Source: Bacteroidota bacterium (lineage in GTDB: Bacteria > Bacteroidota > Bacteroidia > AKYH767-A > 2013-40CM-41-45). From it: 64,000 bases of DNA. The position numbers were made by a program, and so were the translations under genes. The stretch is from assembly GCA_004295015.1 (NCBI GenBank), contig SHNE01000056.1, positions 16,796-80,795 on the forward strand, written 5' to 3'. Below the pieces are notes generated by a model. It had not been told where the DNA came from and ran no database searches. It was given only the letters and a program-made list of their open reading frames with translations. This document shows positions 1-9,350 of this stretch, one piece after another; positions within the stretch are counted from its first letter, which is position 1; the number at the start of each line of letters is the position of its first letter.

Positions 1-2050
1 GGTTTCGATGTAGTAAGTTGTTGTTGAAGTTAAAACAGGTGTTGTATAAGATGTTCCGGTCGTAAAGGCAATGCCGCCGGAAGACTGGCTGAACCATGAT
101 ATTGGTGTTGGAGCGCTGGCAGTTAATGTAACTGATCCACTTCCGCATCGGGTAACATCTATGGTTGATGGAGGAGCCGGTATCGGATTTATTATTGCCT
201 GAACAGAAATTCGATTACTGCGACAAACATTTCCGGTCTCCACATAATAGGTAGTGGTATTACTGATAGACGGAGTTGTGAACGGATTACCGGTGAACAA
301 GAGTGTTCCACCTGATGCAGCACTATACCAATATATATTTCCTGAACCTGTTGCACTCAGACTGACAGTGCCTGAACCGCACCTGGAGGCATTCGACGAA
401 GATGGTACAGCAGGTACAGGATCAATAATTGCCTGAATTGCTTTCCTGCTTGCACTCACACAACCGTTGTTGGCTTCAACATAATAGGTAGTACTTATAC
501 TGATTGAAGGTGTCGTATAAACAGTTCCGGTTCCCAGACTTGATCCACCGGTAGCGTCAGCAAACCAGGAAAGTGTTCCTGCACCGGAGGCTGTTAAGGT
601 TACCGTGCCTGTTCCACATCTGCTCACATCAGAACCTGTAGGAACAGGTGAATTGGCACTTATAATTGCCTGCACAGCCACACGCGAACTCAGACATGTA
701 TTGCCCGTTTCAACATAATAAGTAGTGGTTGAACTAATGGAAGGAGTGGTATATGAAGATCCGGTGGATAATAAGGTACCACCACTTGAAGCACTGTACC
801 AGAAAATTGTTTCTGATGAAGTAGCATTTAAAGTGACAGTACCTGTTCCACAACGAGAACCATCCTGTATTACAGGTGCGGCAGGTACCGAATTAATAAT
901 TGCCTGAACCGCTATCCTTGAACTCCGGCAATTGGCATTGCCTGCTTCTACATAATAGGTAGTAGTGCTACTTATTGATGGTGTTGTATAGGTGCTTCCG
1001 GTAAATAATAATGTACCACCCGAGGCGGCACTATACCAGTATACCTGCTCCGATGAATTTGCCGTAAGATTTACAGAACCCGGTCCGCAACGGGAGTTAT
1101 CACTCGTAGAAGGTGCAGCAGGCGCTGGGTCAATTACTACATTAACCTGAGTACGTGAACTCCTGCACTGATCACCTGCTTCAATATAATATGAAGTTGA
1201 GGAAGCAATTACCGGTGTTGTGAATACTGTACCGGTGTACAATAAATTTCCACCACTTGCAGCGTCATACCAATAAACCTGTCCCGTTGAAGTAGCCTGT
1301 AGCGTAAAACTTCTTGCAACACAATCATTCGCCCCGCTCGCTGTTGGTGCTGCGAGTATTGGTTCCACCAATGCAATTACTCTGGTACGCACACTGGCGC
1401 AGCCTGAATTGGCTTCTACATAGAATGTATCTGATTGGGATATACTTGGCGTGGTAAAACTAGGTCCACTACCTATAGAACTTCCACCCACATATGAATT
1501 GTACCAGAACATCGGATTGGCTGCTGTAGCGGATAAGACAACAACACCGGTTCCACATCTGAAATTATCCTGAGCAACAGGAGATGGTGTGGTGTTTATA
1601 GTCACATGTACCTCCACACGTGGGCTTGGACAAACTGACCCGGCTTCAACATAGAAAACGGAATCATTATAAATTACATTGGTAACGAATGTTGAACCCG
1701 TATTCAACAAGGCACCGTTTACAGGACTGTTATACCAATAAACTGTTGCAGTATCAGTCGCGGTTAATGTGACCGTTCCCGGTCCACAACGAGTAACATC
1801 GCTTGTCACAGGCGCCGAAGTTGGAGTCAATATTGTTGCTGTGGCAGGCACAGGATTACTTGGACAGATTGTACTACTACGGCTATAAAAAGTTGTAGTG
1901 GTATTCAAGGCCGGAGTGGTAAAGGAAGTTCCGTTTCCAAGAAGATTACCAGCGGGTGCATCATACCAGAAGATAGAATCTGTAGATGTAGCAGTCAGCG
2001 TAACAACTCCATCACCACACCTTGAGGCTGAAGTGGTCACCGGATCAGGC
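1..2050 (-). repeat. Array of about nine Ig_7-like repeats, roughly 76 residues each
   Basis: In the minus-strand reading frame each unit starts near a (S/T)xRCGxGxVTLTA motif, continues through a core such as VYWYDAASGG, and ends in TTYYVEAGNxCRSSR followed by a short Pro/Ala linker. The copies are diverged at DNA level, unlike the tandem array at the right edge. This type of Ig-like module is common in giant Bacteroidota exoproteins. The unit at the left edge is cut by the window. Confidence 0.75.
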
Positions 2051-5000
2051 CCCTGGGTTACGACCGTTACGGTAACAGGATCAGAAATAACTGAACAACC
2101 TTGATAGGTAACAGCTACCGTATATGAACCTCCTAAATCAGCCGTGTAAGAAGAAGTTGAGCCACCGGAAACATTTGAACCGTTTCGTTTCCATTGATAG
2201 GAGTATCCCGGATTATTTGTCGCAGAAAGCAATACACTTCCACCCGTACAAAAAGTTGTATTTCCTGTTACGGAAACCGGTGTTGCCAATAAAGGACTAT
2301 ATGCTCTTCCGGGTGAACCACCAATACAACCGGCAAACCAGTTACTGCCACTATTTAAATTCCCGGTAGGGCTTAACAATTCGAGAGTATAACCTCCGCC
2401 ATCCGGTGATGTAGGCCATGGAGCCTGGTCCTGATAGGTAAATGACAAATATAAATTATCCTGATAATCGTAAATTCGTACCTGCTCTCCTCCATTGCTC
2501 AGGTGGAATCCTAGGGGCCCCATTCTGTTGTTAACGTTCGGAAATTGCGCTCTGAACTTTGCTGTATCTTCTACCAGCACCAAATAAGCACCGGAAGCTA
2601 AGGTGGTCCCTGTAGGAAACTGAAATATGTGATTATCTTCTTCATCTTTGAATTTCCAACCGGAAATATCCAGGGTCTGAGTACCGTAGTTATAAAGTTC
2701 AATCCAGTCATGTGCATTAGTAGCACTGTCTGAATTATAATTAATTTCACTTACAGTAAGTTTTGCAGTAGCAGGTGATCCAGTGAAGTAACAGGTGATG
2801 ACATCATTTGCAGTAAAATTATAAGTGACTGACTGGTTATAATTATTGGAGGAAATAACCACATTGGATCTCCACCGATCAAATGTATAACCCGGATTTG
2901 GTATGGCTGTGATGGTAACAGGATTGCCATTATAATATACACCACTCCAAGGATAGCTTGTAGGGGTTATAGTACTTATTTCAATTCTGCCAGAACCGGC
3001 CGGTGAAGTCTGAAGTGTTAAAGTTACCTTGCTTGTAAGACCAAATCCGGAACGGATATAATCCCTCATTATCGTTGGTCTTGCATTCACAAATGTCATT
3101 AAACTATTTATGTTTGATTGCCAGGTGGAAGTATTACTCCCCCACTTCGCAAAGTGCCCAACCATATCAGAAGCCATGGAATCCTGAAACTGATGAACGA
3201 CATTATCTACATTCGAAGGAAGGTATATGGTATTAATTAAATCAGCATATCGGTTAATGAAATACCTCTTAAATGTAGGATTGCCTAGTATGGCATCGAA
3301 CATTTCAGAGGAGTGACTAAACTCAATCGGGTTTCTGGCTAACTCAAGTCGGTTGTCGTTTACACTGCCTTTAAGCCCAAAACCATAATCAGTGTCATAC
3401 AATAAGTAACGCCATTTTGAGCCCGGAGCATTGGGTCTCCACATCTTAATGTTATTGGTCCACTCACCTATCCAGTCACCATTATTATAATAGGTCTCTG
3501 CAATAAAATAATCTGCGTAATTTTTAATATCCAGAACAGAGTTCATATAATCATAGTACTGTTGCGTGGATGCATTCTGCGTAGTTGCATAATTATACAT
3601 TGACCAAAAAGTTCCATCCGATCCATTCTCTACTCTTACAGATGAACCACTTTCCCTGAGATAATCAAATTGACTTTTACTTAAACCATAGTTCAATTGA
3701 ATCCAGTTCTCATCATGCTTCTCATGAATTGTATAAACGCCCCAGAACTCTCCGTTTAAAAACATCACAGCAGGCTCTGCTGCGAGGTATCCGCAATAAG
3801 TATTCTTCATGATACGTTCCATCAGTGCATCACGAAAGTGTGTTACGTTCCAGTCTGTCCCGGAATTTCTTAAAATAATATTATCATACTTGGAGATGAA
3901 TGGCTTATCAGAAATTAAGGGATAGTTTATCTCACTCGTTCCGTATCTGTCGCTCAGTTTTATTTCAAAACTCTTCTGAGGTTTTGCGCGTGAATAATTT
4001 CCGAATATTTCAATTTCGCTATCAAACCTTAACACTCTGTTTTTACTTTTATCGAAAAATTCAACTGTGGCAGGTTTTGACCAGGGCTGCCAGAAGTTGG
4101 CGCCGAAATAGGGTGATGCAGCTTCTGCATTCGGTCCCAAGACGTAAATTCCGGTGTTGTAGTCCCACAAATTGAGTGAATCGGTACTGATACTGAAAAT
4201 GGGGAGATCCACATCTTCATCAATAAAATATGTATTAGTAACGGTTGCGCTTGGTAAATATCCTGAAGCGAATACCCGGGCTCGAAGGTTTTTTGTACTT
4301 GAAACAGTAATTGCACCGGAGTATAGGGTGGAACCTGATGTTGGCTCGTTACCATTAGTTGAATAGCGAATCACACCTCCGGGAGTACTTGAACTCAGGG
4401 TTATTGTCCGCGGTGATGAATAATATCCCCCTGAAATAGAAAACACCGGAGCAGAGGCATAGCCTGTATAGCAGGTAGATGAATTATTAGAGCTTGCAGG
4501 TGTAGGCGTAGAGAAATAGCACCAGGAAGAATTTCCATCCGGCTTACGGCCAAAAGAATGGTCCGCATCCATAGAAGTATAAGTCTTCTGATCGATAATT
4601 GTTCCTCCTGAATTTCTGAGGTAAACCGTTTCACCGGATCTGCTCAGCTTAAACTTTGCATTATAATAATCGACGGCAGGTGCCCGAAACCAGGAAGGCG
4701 GATTTGAAAAAGTCAAGCCACTGCTTCTCATCCCAAAAAATAAATAAGGAATTGAAGACATATCTGATGAACTTGCCGTATTGTTATGTGTTTCTACTGA
4801 AAGGACATTCGTGCCTTGTCGCAGAATAGATTTAAGAAAAACAGGATCGACGTAGAACGAATCCGCTTGTCCACCCTGATACATCATGGCTTCATGTGAG
4901 CCGGGAGCAAAATCATTCCACTTAGGTCTTGTTCCTGCAATGCCGAGATTGGCACGGGCTATTTCTACTCCATTCAGGTAGGCAACGAAGCCATCATCAT

Positions 5001-5559
5001 AATCCATGAAGAAAATTCCCTTCAAAATTTGTGATGTATCAGGAATGGTAAAACTCTTTCGCATGAAGACAGAAGTAGTTACAGAAATTGTTGTACCATC
5101 ATCACCATCACCAAAACCTATACCGCCATTACCTGATGACCAGGATCCATCACTGAAAGAATTGTTTCTCCAGTTGGTGTCTATTGAAGCACTACCAATA
5201 GCATACTTCCAACTGCTCAGGGCATTTACAGCCATTTCCCAATGGTTTATCAGAACAGTATTGTTGGAGTCGGATGCAAAAATTAACATCCGTTGTCCTG
5301 AACCTAATGTATAAGAAGGGAATGTAAACTGATAAGGTTTGCTGTTGTCATCTGTTAAACCGTAACCGCTTAAGTTAACTGAAGAACCACCTGCATTATA
5401 CAGTTCTATCCAATCATCATATTTCCCATTCGAGTTCTGAACCAGGCTGACGTTAGAGGGGCAGATTTCATTGATCAGAACCTGTGCGTTGGAACTGATC
5501 GAGAAAATCCAAATAAATAATAATCCTAAGAATAGGACTTTTTGTGTAAATGTTCTCAT
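1..5559 (-). CDS. Giant secreted LTD/CotH/Ig-repeat protein, 3' end beyond the window
   Basis: Open frame of 1853 codons from ATG at 5559 to the left edge with no stop, so the C-terminus is missing. Visible order: signal peptide (residues 1-25, ending SISSNA-Q); lamin-tail-like domain (about 26-120, with VLINEICPSN and DDWIELYNAGG); chitobiase-C-like segment (about 377-424, VIRYSTNGNEPTSGS); CotH-kinase-like region (about 455-790, with NNGDWIGEWTNNIKMWRPN and YLLYDTDYGFG); InlB-B-like region (about 842-930); a second lamin-tail domain (about 932-1060); one PKD/Ig-like domain; then about nine Ig_7-like repeats. CotH is a family of atypical secreted kinases, and the DTD motif fits its catalytic site. 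Secretion by T9SS is inferred because the sorting domain would lie outside the window. It is probably a surface adhesin or enzyme. The activity is not proven. Confidence 0.85.
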   Translation of the reverse strand, partial: MRTFTQKVLFLGLLFIWIFSISSNAQVLINEICPSNVSLVQNSNGKYDDWIELYNAGGSSVNLSGYGLTDDNSKPYQFTFPSYTLGSGQRMLIFASDSNNTVLINHWEMAVNALSSWKYAIGSASIDTNWRNNSFSDGSWSSGNGGIGFGDGDDGTTISVTTSVFMRKSFTIPDTSQILKGIFFMDYDDGFVAYLNGVEIARANLGIAGTRPKWNDFAPGSHEAMMYQGGQADSFYVDPVFLKSILRQGTNVLSVETHNNTASSSDMSSIPYLFFGMRSSGLTFSNPPSWFRAPAVDYYNAKFKLSRSGETVYLRNSGGTIIDQKTYTSMDADHSFGRKPDGNSSWCYFSTPTPASSNNSSTCYTGYASAPVFSISGGYYSSPRTITLSSSTPGGVIRYSTNGNEPTSGSTLYSGAITVSSTKNLRARVFASGYLPSATVTNTYFIDEDVDLPIFSISTDSLNLWDYNTGIYVLGPNAEAASPYFGANFWQPWSKPATVEFFDKSKNRVLRFDSEIEIFGNYSRAKPQKSFEIKLSDRYGTSEINYPLISDKPFISKYDNIILRNSGTDWNVTHFRDALMERIMKNTYCGYLAAEPAVMFLNGEFWGVYTIHEKHDENWIQLNYGLSKSQFDYLRESGSSVRVENGSDGTFWSMYNYATTQNASTQQYYDYMNSVLDIKNYADYFIAETYYNNGDWIGEWTNNIKMWRPNAPGSKWRYLLYDTDYGFGLKGSVNDNRLELARNPIEFSHSSEMFDAILGNPTFKRYFINRYADLINTIYLPSNVDNVVHQFQDSMASDMVGHFAKWGSNTSTWQSNINSLMTFVNARPTIMRDYIRSGFGLTSKVTLTLQTSPAGSGRIEISTITPTSYPWSGVYYNGNPVTITAIPNPGYTFDRWRSNVVISSNNYNQSVTYNFTANDVITCYFTGSPATAKLTVSEINYNSDSATNAHDWIELYNYGTQTLDISGWKFKDEEDNHIFQFPTGTTLASGAYLVLVEDTAKFRAQFPNVNNRMGPLGFHLSNGGEQVRIYDYQDNLYLSFTYQDQAPWPTSPDGGGYTLELLSPTGNLNSGSNWFAGCIGGSPGRAYSPLLATPVSVTGNTTFCTGGSVLLSATNNPGYSYQWKRNGSNVSGGSTSSYTADLGGSYTVAVTYQGCSVISDPVTVTVVTQGPDPVTTSASRCGDGVVTLTATSTDSIFWYDAPAGNLLGNGTSFTTPALNTTTTFYSRSSTICPSNPVPATATILTPTSAPVTSDVTRCGPGTVTLTATDTATVYWYNSPVNGALLNTGSTFVTNVIYNDSVFYVEAGSVCPSPRVEVHVTINTTPSPVAQDNFRCGTGVVVLSATAANPMFWYNSYVGGSSIGSGPSFTTPSISQSDTFYVEANSGCASVRTRVIALVEPILAAPTASGANDCVARSFTLQATSTGQVYWYDAASGGNLLYTGTVFTTPVIASSTSYYIEAGDQCRSSRTQVNVVIDPAPAAPSTSDNSRCGPGSVNLTANSSEQVYWYSAASGGTLLFTGSTYTTPSISSTTTYYVEAGNANCRSSRIAVQAIINSVPAAPVIQDGSRCGTGTVTLNATSSETIFWYSASSGGTLLSTGSSYTTPSISSTTTYYVETGNTCLSSRVAVQAIISANSPVPTGSDVSRCGTGTVTLTASGAGTLSWFADATGGSSLGTGTVYTTPSISISTTYYVEANNGCVSASRKAIQAIIDPVPAVPSSSNASRCGSGTVSLSATGSGNIYWYSAASGGTLLFTGNPFTTPSISNTTTYYVETGNVCRSNRISVQAIINPIPAPPSTIDVTRCGSGSVTLTASAPTPISWFSQSSGGIAFTTGTSYTTPVLTSTTTYYIET

Positions 5560-5863
5560 CCAAATGATTAGAAAAAATTAAAGCTGATAGGTATTGTCTC
5601 TTCGTGTATGTAAAAGTATAAAAGAAGCTTCATTTAGCCTCCAAAATTTGACGAATGAACACTTGGGCGTGGTGAACGAAAATCGGTCAAATAGCCCTAA
5701 AACCCTTATGAACAAAGGGATAGCGAACAGCTTCAATATTTATCAAACGCAAATTGTTTACAACTTCTCTCTCAAGAGGCTGATTTAGTGCTACCGTTTA
5801 CCGATTACTGAGCCCTGAAAGCCAATCCTGAAGCGGTTTTCAGGCCTTGCATGAAATTCCCGC
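5560..5863. other. 304-base intergenic region, possible minus-strand promoter
   Basis: No convincing gene. A 64-codon plus-strand frame at 5594-5788 resembles no family I know. On the minus strand, TACTTTTA (5611-5618) resembles the Bacteroidota -7 box TAnnTTTG with one mismatch, with a TTTG at 5642-5645. The 23-base spacing is longer than the usual 19-21, so this is a weak promoter candidate for the giant gene starting at 5559. Confidence 0.3.
5814..5844 (-). terminator. Hairpin downstream of the di-heme peroxidase
   Basis: CCTGAA (5827-5832) pairs with TTCAGG (5839-5844). An upstream CCTGAAA (5814-5820) can pair with the same right arm, giving two competing stems. There is no long U tract, so the terminator role is weakly supported. 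Confidence 0.3.
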
Positions 5864-7801
5864 TTAATAGTTTCCTCCGATTTGTCTGGAATTTAATTCC
5901 TGATGATTTTCAAAAACCGGAAGACGGGAAGGCCTAAACGTTGTGTTGACGGTATCTGTGAGGGTTTTAAGAAAAAGGACTAATTGATTTTTTTCTGACT
6001 CAGTGAGACCGAGAGAATCGGTGATCATCGTTTGATTTGGTGTTTCAAGTCCGATGCCCTGACCTCCGCCTCTGTCATAAAATTCAATCACTTCTTCCAA
6101 TGTACGGAAAACACCATTGTGCATGTAGGGTGCAGTTAGTTCAACATTTCGTAAGCCGGGTGTTTTAAATGCACCGCGATAGATATCCATAGGAACAATA
6201 GCTTCACGTCCGGGGTCTTTATCCTTTACAGGATGATCAATATCAGCATTACCCGGAACTCCGATAACTTCCATTTCAGTTTCAACATATTCAGGTGGCA
6301 CAGTTCCATTGAAGAGCGGGGTGAAATGACAGGAAGCACAATTCGCTTTTCCAACGTAGAGATTAAACCCTTTCTTTTCATCTTCCGTCAGCAGATCCGC
6401 ATGCCCGCGAATAGTTTTATCAAATCTGGAATTCAAGGCAACAAGGGATCGCTCATACTCTGCAATTGCCATCAAAATAGATCGGCCTGTTAACAAAGTA
6501 TCCTGCGTATTCTGAAATGCTTCCTTGAACAATTTAGTGTACTCGGAAGATTCCCGAAGTTTCAATGCAACGGCAGCAAAATCCGCATGCATTTCATCAG
6601 GATTATTAAGCACTTCACTTGCCTGATTCTCGAAAGAAAAAGAACGTCCGTCATGAAATAATTTTTTCTGCAAGACAGCATTAAGCAAACCGGGAGCATT
6701 TCTCTCGAGCATGCTGTGCTTTTCGAAAGACCGGCTCACAGCTAAACCATCAGTAAAAGCCAAATCCGGATTGTGACAGGAGGCACAAGCCCGTTCATTA
6801 TTTGATGACAGGGCCGGATCGAAAAACAATGTCCTTCCAAGATCAACAACTTCTTTTTGACTGCTCACCTTCTTACCCGGGACGAAGAAATAAGTATTGA
6901 ATGATCCCGGGTCAAAGATGGACCTGGCTTCAAGATTAACAGCCGTCGTATTAAAAAAATTTCCCGGTACAAGAAAATGCCGAACCTTACCTAATACCTC
7001 AGAAGCAGGAATGTAATACCCGGAATAGAGAGTAAAAAAATCAGGTTGATCTTTTACTGACTCTTCTTTCAGGACACGTTTTAACTCATCGAAGACAGGA
7101 TAGAATTCACGTTGCAAAGACTCCACCCACATGCTGTCTGATATATACATTTCAGAAAGTAGCTCCTGCAGCGAAGCGGTGTAAGCAAGTGCTTCATTAA
7201 AGGCGTTTTTACAGTGAGGCGTTTCGATATTGGTAAGCCCAACCATAAAAGTCCTGATTAATCCCAGTTGAGAGGCTTCAAAAATTTCCCGCACAGGAAA
7301 CTCGACAGTCTCCAGCATCTCAGGCCATTTTTTAATTAACTTAAGAATATAATCAATCTCTGCTTTGATTTGAACGGCTCCTTCGTTGGAAGAGTCAGTA
7401 AAAATTAATCGTTCAAGAACCTGAAAGCCGTGTGGTTCATACATGATGGAGACTTCATCATCTTCTTCGGGGTAAGGCAAGTCAGGAAGGTTTATTGCAA
7501 AAGCATCACCAGGAAAAAAATGAATGATAAATGTTTCTACCTCTTTATACTTATTGCGCGACGATATAAACAACCTGCGCAACTTTTCTCTATCCTTGAA
7601 ACTTTTCTTTGAACCTGCTGTTTGCTCAAGCTCATTCATTATCCTGATGAGCGCCTGAGATTTTTCGATCAAATTTATTCTGAAATGCTGTTCAGGACTA
7701 TGCTTTTCAGAAACAGATAGTGTGGAGGATGTAAAAGCAAATAGCACGATAGCAATCAAAGGGAAAAGGTATACAGCTTTGCGAAAGTATCCGGGAGTCA
7801 T
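5864..7801 (-). CDS. Di-heme cytochrome c peroxidase family protein with N-terminal helical domain
   Basis: 645 residues from ATG. An N-terminal hydrophobic segment (about residues 8-27) serves as signal peptide or anchor. Residues about 35-290 are helical and charged, resembling the imelysin-like domain that precedes many Bacteroidota peroxidases. The C-terminal half is the MauG/CcpA-type di-heme domain, with heme sites ACASCH near residue 338 and NCASCH near 487, plus LFFDPALSSNNE and the distal TPGLRNVELTAPYMHNGVF motif. Family members reduce hydrogen peroxide with electrons from small cytochromes, or modify substrates as MauG does. Cofactors are added in the periplasm. The protein is longer than classical CcpA (about 330-350 residues) because of the N-terminal domain. 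The gene lies 67 bases downstream of the DUF58 gene. The exact substrate is unknown. Confidence 0.88.
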   Translation of the reverse strand: MTPGYFRKAVYLFPLIAIVLFAFTSSTLSVSEKHSPEQHFRINLIEKSQALIRIMNELEQTAGSKKSFKDREKLRRLFISSRNKYKEVETFIIHFFPGDAFAINLPDLPYPEEDDEVSIMYEPHGFQVLERLIFTDSSNEGAVQIKAEIDYILKLIKKWPEMLETVEFPVREIFEASQLGLIRTFMVGLTNIETPHCKNAFNEALAYTASLQELLSEMYISDSMWVESLQREFYPVFDELKRVLKEESVKDQPDFFTLYSGYYIPASEVLGKVRHFLVPGNFFNTTAVNLEARSIFDPGSFNTYFFVPGKKVSSQKEVVDLGRTLFFDPALSSNNERACASCHNPDLAFTDGLAVSRSFEKHSMLERNAPGLLNAVLQKKLFHDGRSFSFENQASEVLNNPDEMHADFAAVALKLRESSEYTKLFKEAFQNTQDTLLTGRSILMAIAEYERSLVALNSRFDKTIRGHADLLTEDEKKGFNLYVGKANCASCHFTPLFNGTVPPEYVETEMEVIGVPGNADIDHPVKDKDPGREAIVPMDIYRGAFKTPGLRNVELTAPYMHNGVFRTLEEVIEFYDRGGGQGIGLETPNQTMITDSLGLTESEKNQLVLFLKTLTDTVNTTFRPSRLPVFENHQELNSRQIGGNY

Positions 7802-7868
7802 TTTAACAGATATTTTTTTTCACTGAATCCGGTTTGCAAGAATGGTTATGTAGAAAAAACTTCAAGGC

Positions 7869-8792
7869 CTAATGCATTTTTTCCCGCTTCAATAAGAATG
7901 GAAGAAGTACATGTTGATAGCCTTCGTGAATATCAGCCTCAACAAAATCAATTCGGAACTGAGCGCAACGCAATTTTAATTCCTTTTTATAATCAGCCAT
8001 AGCCTTTATATAAGTCTCCTTTATTTCGTTCGAGTGAACTTTTACCTCTTCCCCTGATTCAACATCAATAAAGAGATATGGACGATTGTCGAATCGAAAT
8101 TCCTCTTCCCTGCTTTTATCAATGACATGAAAAAGAATTACCTCATGTTTATTGTGCTTGAGGTGTTGAAGCGCGGCAAACAATTCATCCGGGTTTTCGG
8201 CACTTTCCATCATGTCACTAAAAATAATAACCAGTGATCGCTTGTGAATGGTTTCAGCAATCTGGTGCAAAGCTGCTGCGGCAGATGTCATTTTCCCGGT
8301 CTGTAAAGCAGGTCCGGAAATCAACTTTTCCAACTCGGCAAACATCATCTTATGGTGTACAGGATTGGAGCGTGCACTTGTATTTAATTCAACATGATCA
8401 GAAAAAATACTCAGTCCTACCGCATCTCTTTGTACTTTCAAAAGATGTGTAAGAGCAGCAGCACAATGAACAGCAAAATTAATTTTATTCAGAACGCCTT
8501 TTTTGCTTTCATCAGGAAAATGCATGGAAGAAGAATTATCAATGATCAGTTGACAACGAAGATTTGTCTCTTCCTCATATCTTTTCACAAAGACTTTATT
8601 AGAGCGGCCAAAAAGTTTCCAGTCGATATGTTTTGTGGATTCACCTGTATTATAAAGTCTGTGTTCTGCAAACTCCACTGAAAATCCGTGGAAGGGGCTT
8701 TTATGCAAACCGGTGATAAAACCTTCAACCACTTGTCTGGCCAAAAGTTCCAGGTGACTAAATTGACGTATGTCTGCTTGATTTATTGGCAT
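7869..8792 (-). CDS. DUF58 domain-containing protein
   Basis: 307 residues from ATG. The N-terminal half has the DUF58 signature: GFSVEFAEHRLYNTGEST, then HIDWKLFGRSNKVFVKRYEEE. A von Willebrand A-like half follows, with a MIDAS-type DNSSSM motif near residues 93-98. There is no signal peptide or membrane segment, so it is probably cytosolic and membrane-associated through partners. DUF58 proteins usually accompany MoxR AAA+ ATPases, which are thought to act as chaperones for complex assembly. No MoxR gene is present here. It lies between trxA and the di-heme peroxidase. Its biochemical role is not established. Confidence 0.88.
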   Translation of the reverse strand: MPINQADIRQFSHLELLARQVVEGFITGLHKSPFHGFSVEFAEHRLYNTGESTKHIDWKLFGRSNKVFVKRYEEETNLRCQLIIDNSSSMHFPDESKKGVLNKINFAVHCAAALTHLLKVQRDAVGLSIFSDHVELNTSARSNPVHHKMMFAELEKLISGPALQTGKMTSAAAALHQIAETIHKRSLVIIFSDMMESAENPDELFAALQHLKHNKHEVILFHVIDKSREEEFRFDNRPYLFIDVESGEEVKVHSNEIKETYIKAMADYKKELKLRCAQFRIDFVEADIHEGYQHVLLPFLLKREKMH

Positions 8793-8811
8793 TCCAAAAA
8801 TAAATTGAATT

Positions 8812-8819
8812 CAAAGATA
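8812..8819 (-). promoter_or_regulatory. -7 box candidate for the DUF58 gene
   Basis: The minus strand reads TATCTTTG, an exact match to TAnnTTTG, 19 bases upstream of the DUF58 start codon. That predicts a very short leader. I found no clear -33 TTTG at 19-21 bases further upstream, so confidence is moderate. Confidence 0.4.
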
Positions 8820-8885
8820 CGAAATATTGGCAGCCGGCATTCCTTGAAAAACAAGAGCTGTGTCAGCAAGGTTAAAAACAAGGCA

Positions 8886-8914
8886 CAAAAAAACCGGATG
8901 CATAACACCCGGTT
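8886..8914 (-). terminator. Rho-independent terminator of trxA
   Basis: On the minus strand AACCGGGTG pairs with CATCCGGTT (one G:U pair) around a TTATG loop and is followed directly by a run of T. It lies 19 bases past the trxA stop codon. Confidence 0.75.
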
Positions 8915-8932
8915 CTGATTCCTTCGATTAAA

Positions 8933-9253
8933 TTAAGACATCTGAGCATTAAGTTTATTCGCAAGAATAGACTTAGGCACTGCCCCTACCTGCTTATCTA
9001 CTACTTCTCCATTTTTAAAAATCAGAAGTGTAGGAATATTGCGGATACCAAAATTGGTCGAGATGTTCGGGTTATTGTCCACGTTAACTTTGCCGACCAC
9101 TGCTTTACCGTCATAATCTTTAGCAAGCTCTTCTACAATTGGCCCAACCATTCTGCATGGTCCGCACCATTCTGCCCAGAAATCAACCAATACGGGTTTA
9201 TCTGATTTTAATACTAGTTCTTCGAAATTTGCGTCTGTTAATTCAATTGCCAT
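8933..9253 (-). CDS. trxA: Thioredoxin
   Basis: 106 residues from ATG, the normal length of a single-domain thioredoxin. The active site WCGPC has Cys30 and Cys33, preceded by PVLVDFWAEW. The cis-proline segment is present as RNIPTLLIFKNGE. There is no signal peptide, so it is cytosolic. It reduces protein disulfides (for example ribonucleotide reductase and methionine sulfoxide reductase) and is itself reduced by thioredoxin reductase, which is not in this window. It lies 97 bases downstream of dnaE on the same strand and has its own terminator, so it may be transcribed alone or with dnaE. Confidence 0.97.
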   Translation of the reverse strand: MAIELTDANFEELVLKSDKPVLVDFWAEWCGPCRMVGPIVEELAKDYDGKAVVGKVNVDNNPNISTNFGIRNIPTLLIFKNGEVVDKQVGAVPKSILANKLNAQMS

Positions 9254-9294
9254 GTTTTTTGATTATAATAATTAGTAAAATTAAAATTAGTGAG

Positions 9295-9309
9295 CTTGCT
9301 TTAAGCAAG
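9295..9309 (-). terminator. Short hairpin between dnaE and trxA
   Basis: Perfect 6-bp inverted repeat CTTGCT/AGCAAG with a TTA loop, 41 bases past the dnaE stop. Downstream sequence is AT-rich but not a clean T run. It could be a weak terminator or a processing hairpin. Confidence 0.3.
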
Positions 9310-9350
9310 AACCGACCCAAAGCGTAATATCTGACATTTTTTCAGTTTGA

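Noticed and set aside
5594..5788. 64-codon plus-strand frame in the gap after the giant exoprotein start
   Set aside because: No family resemblance, no promoter, and composition like non-coding sequence.
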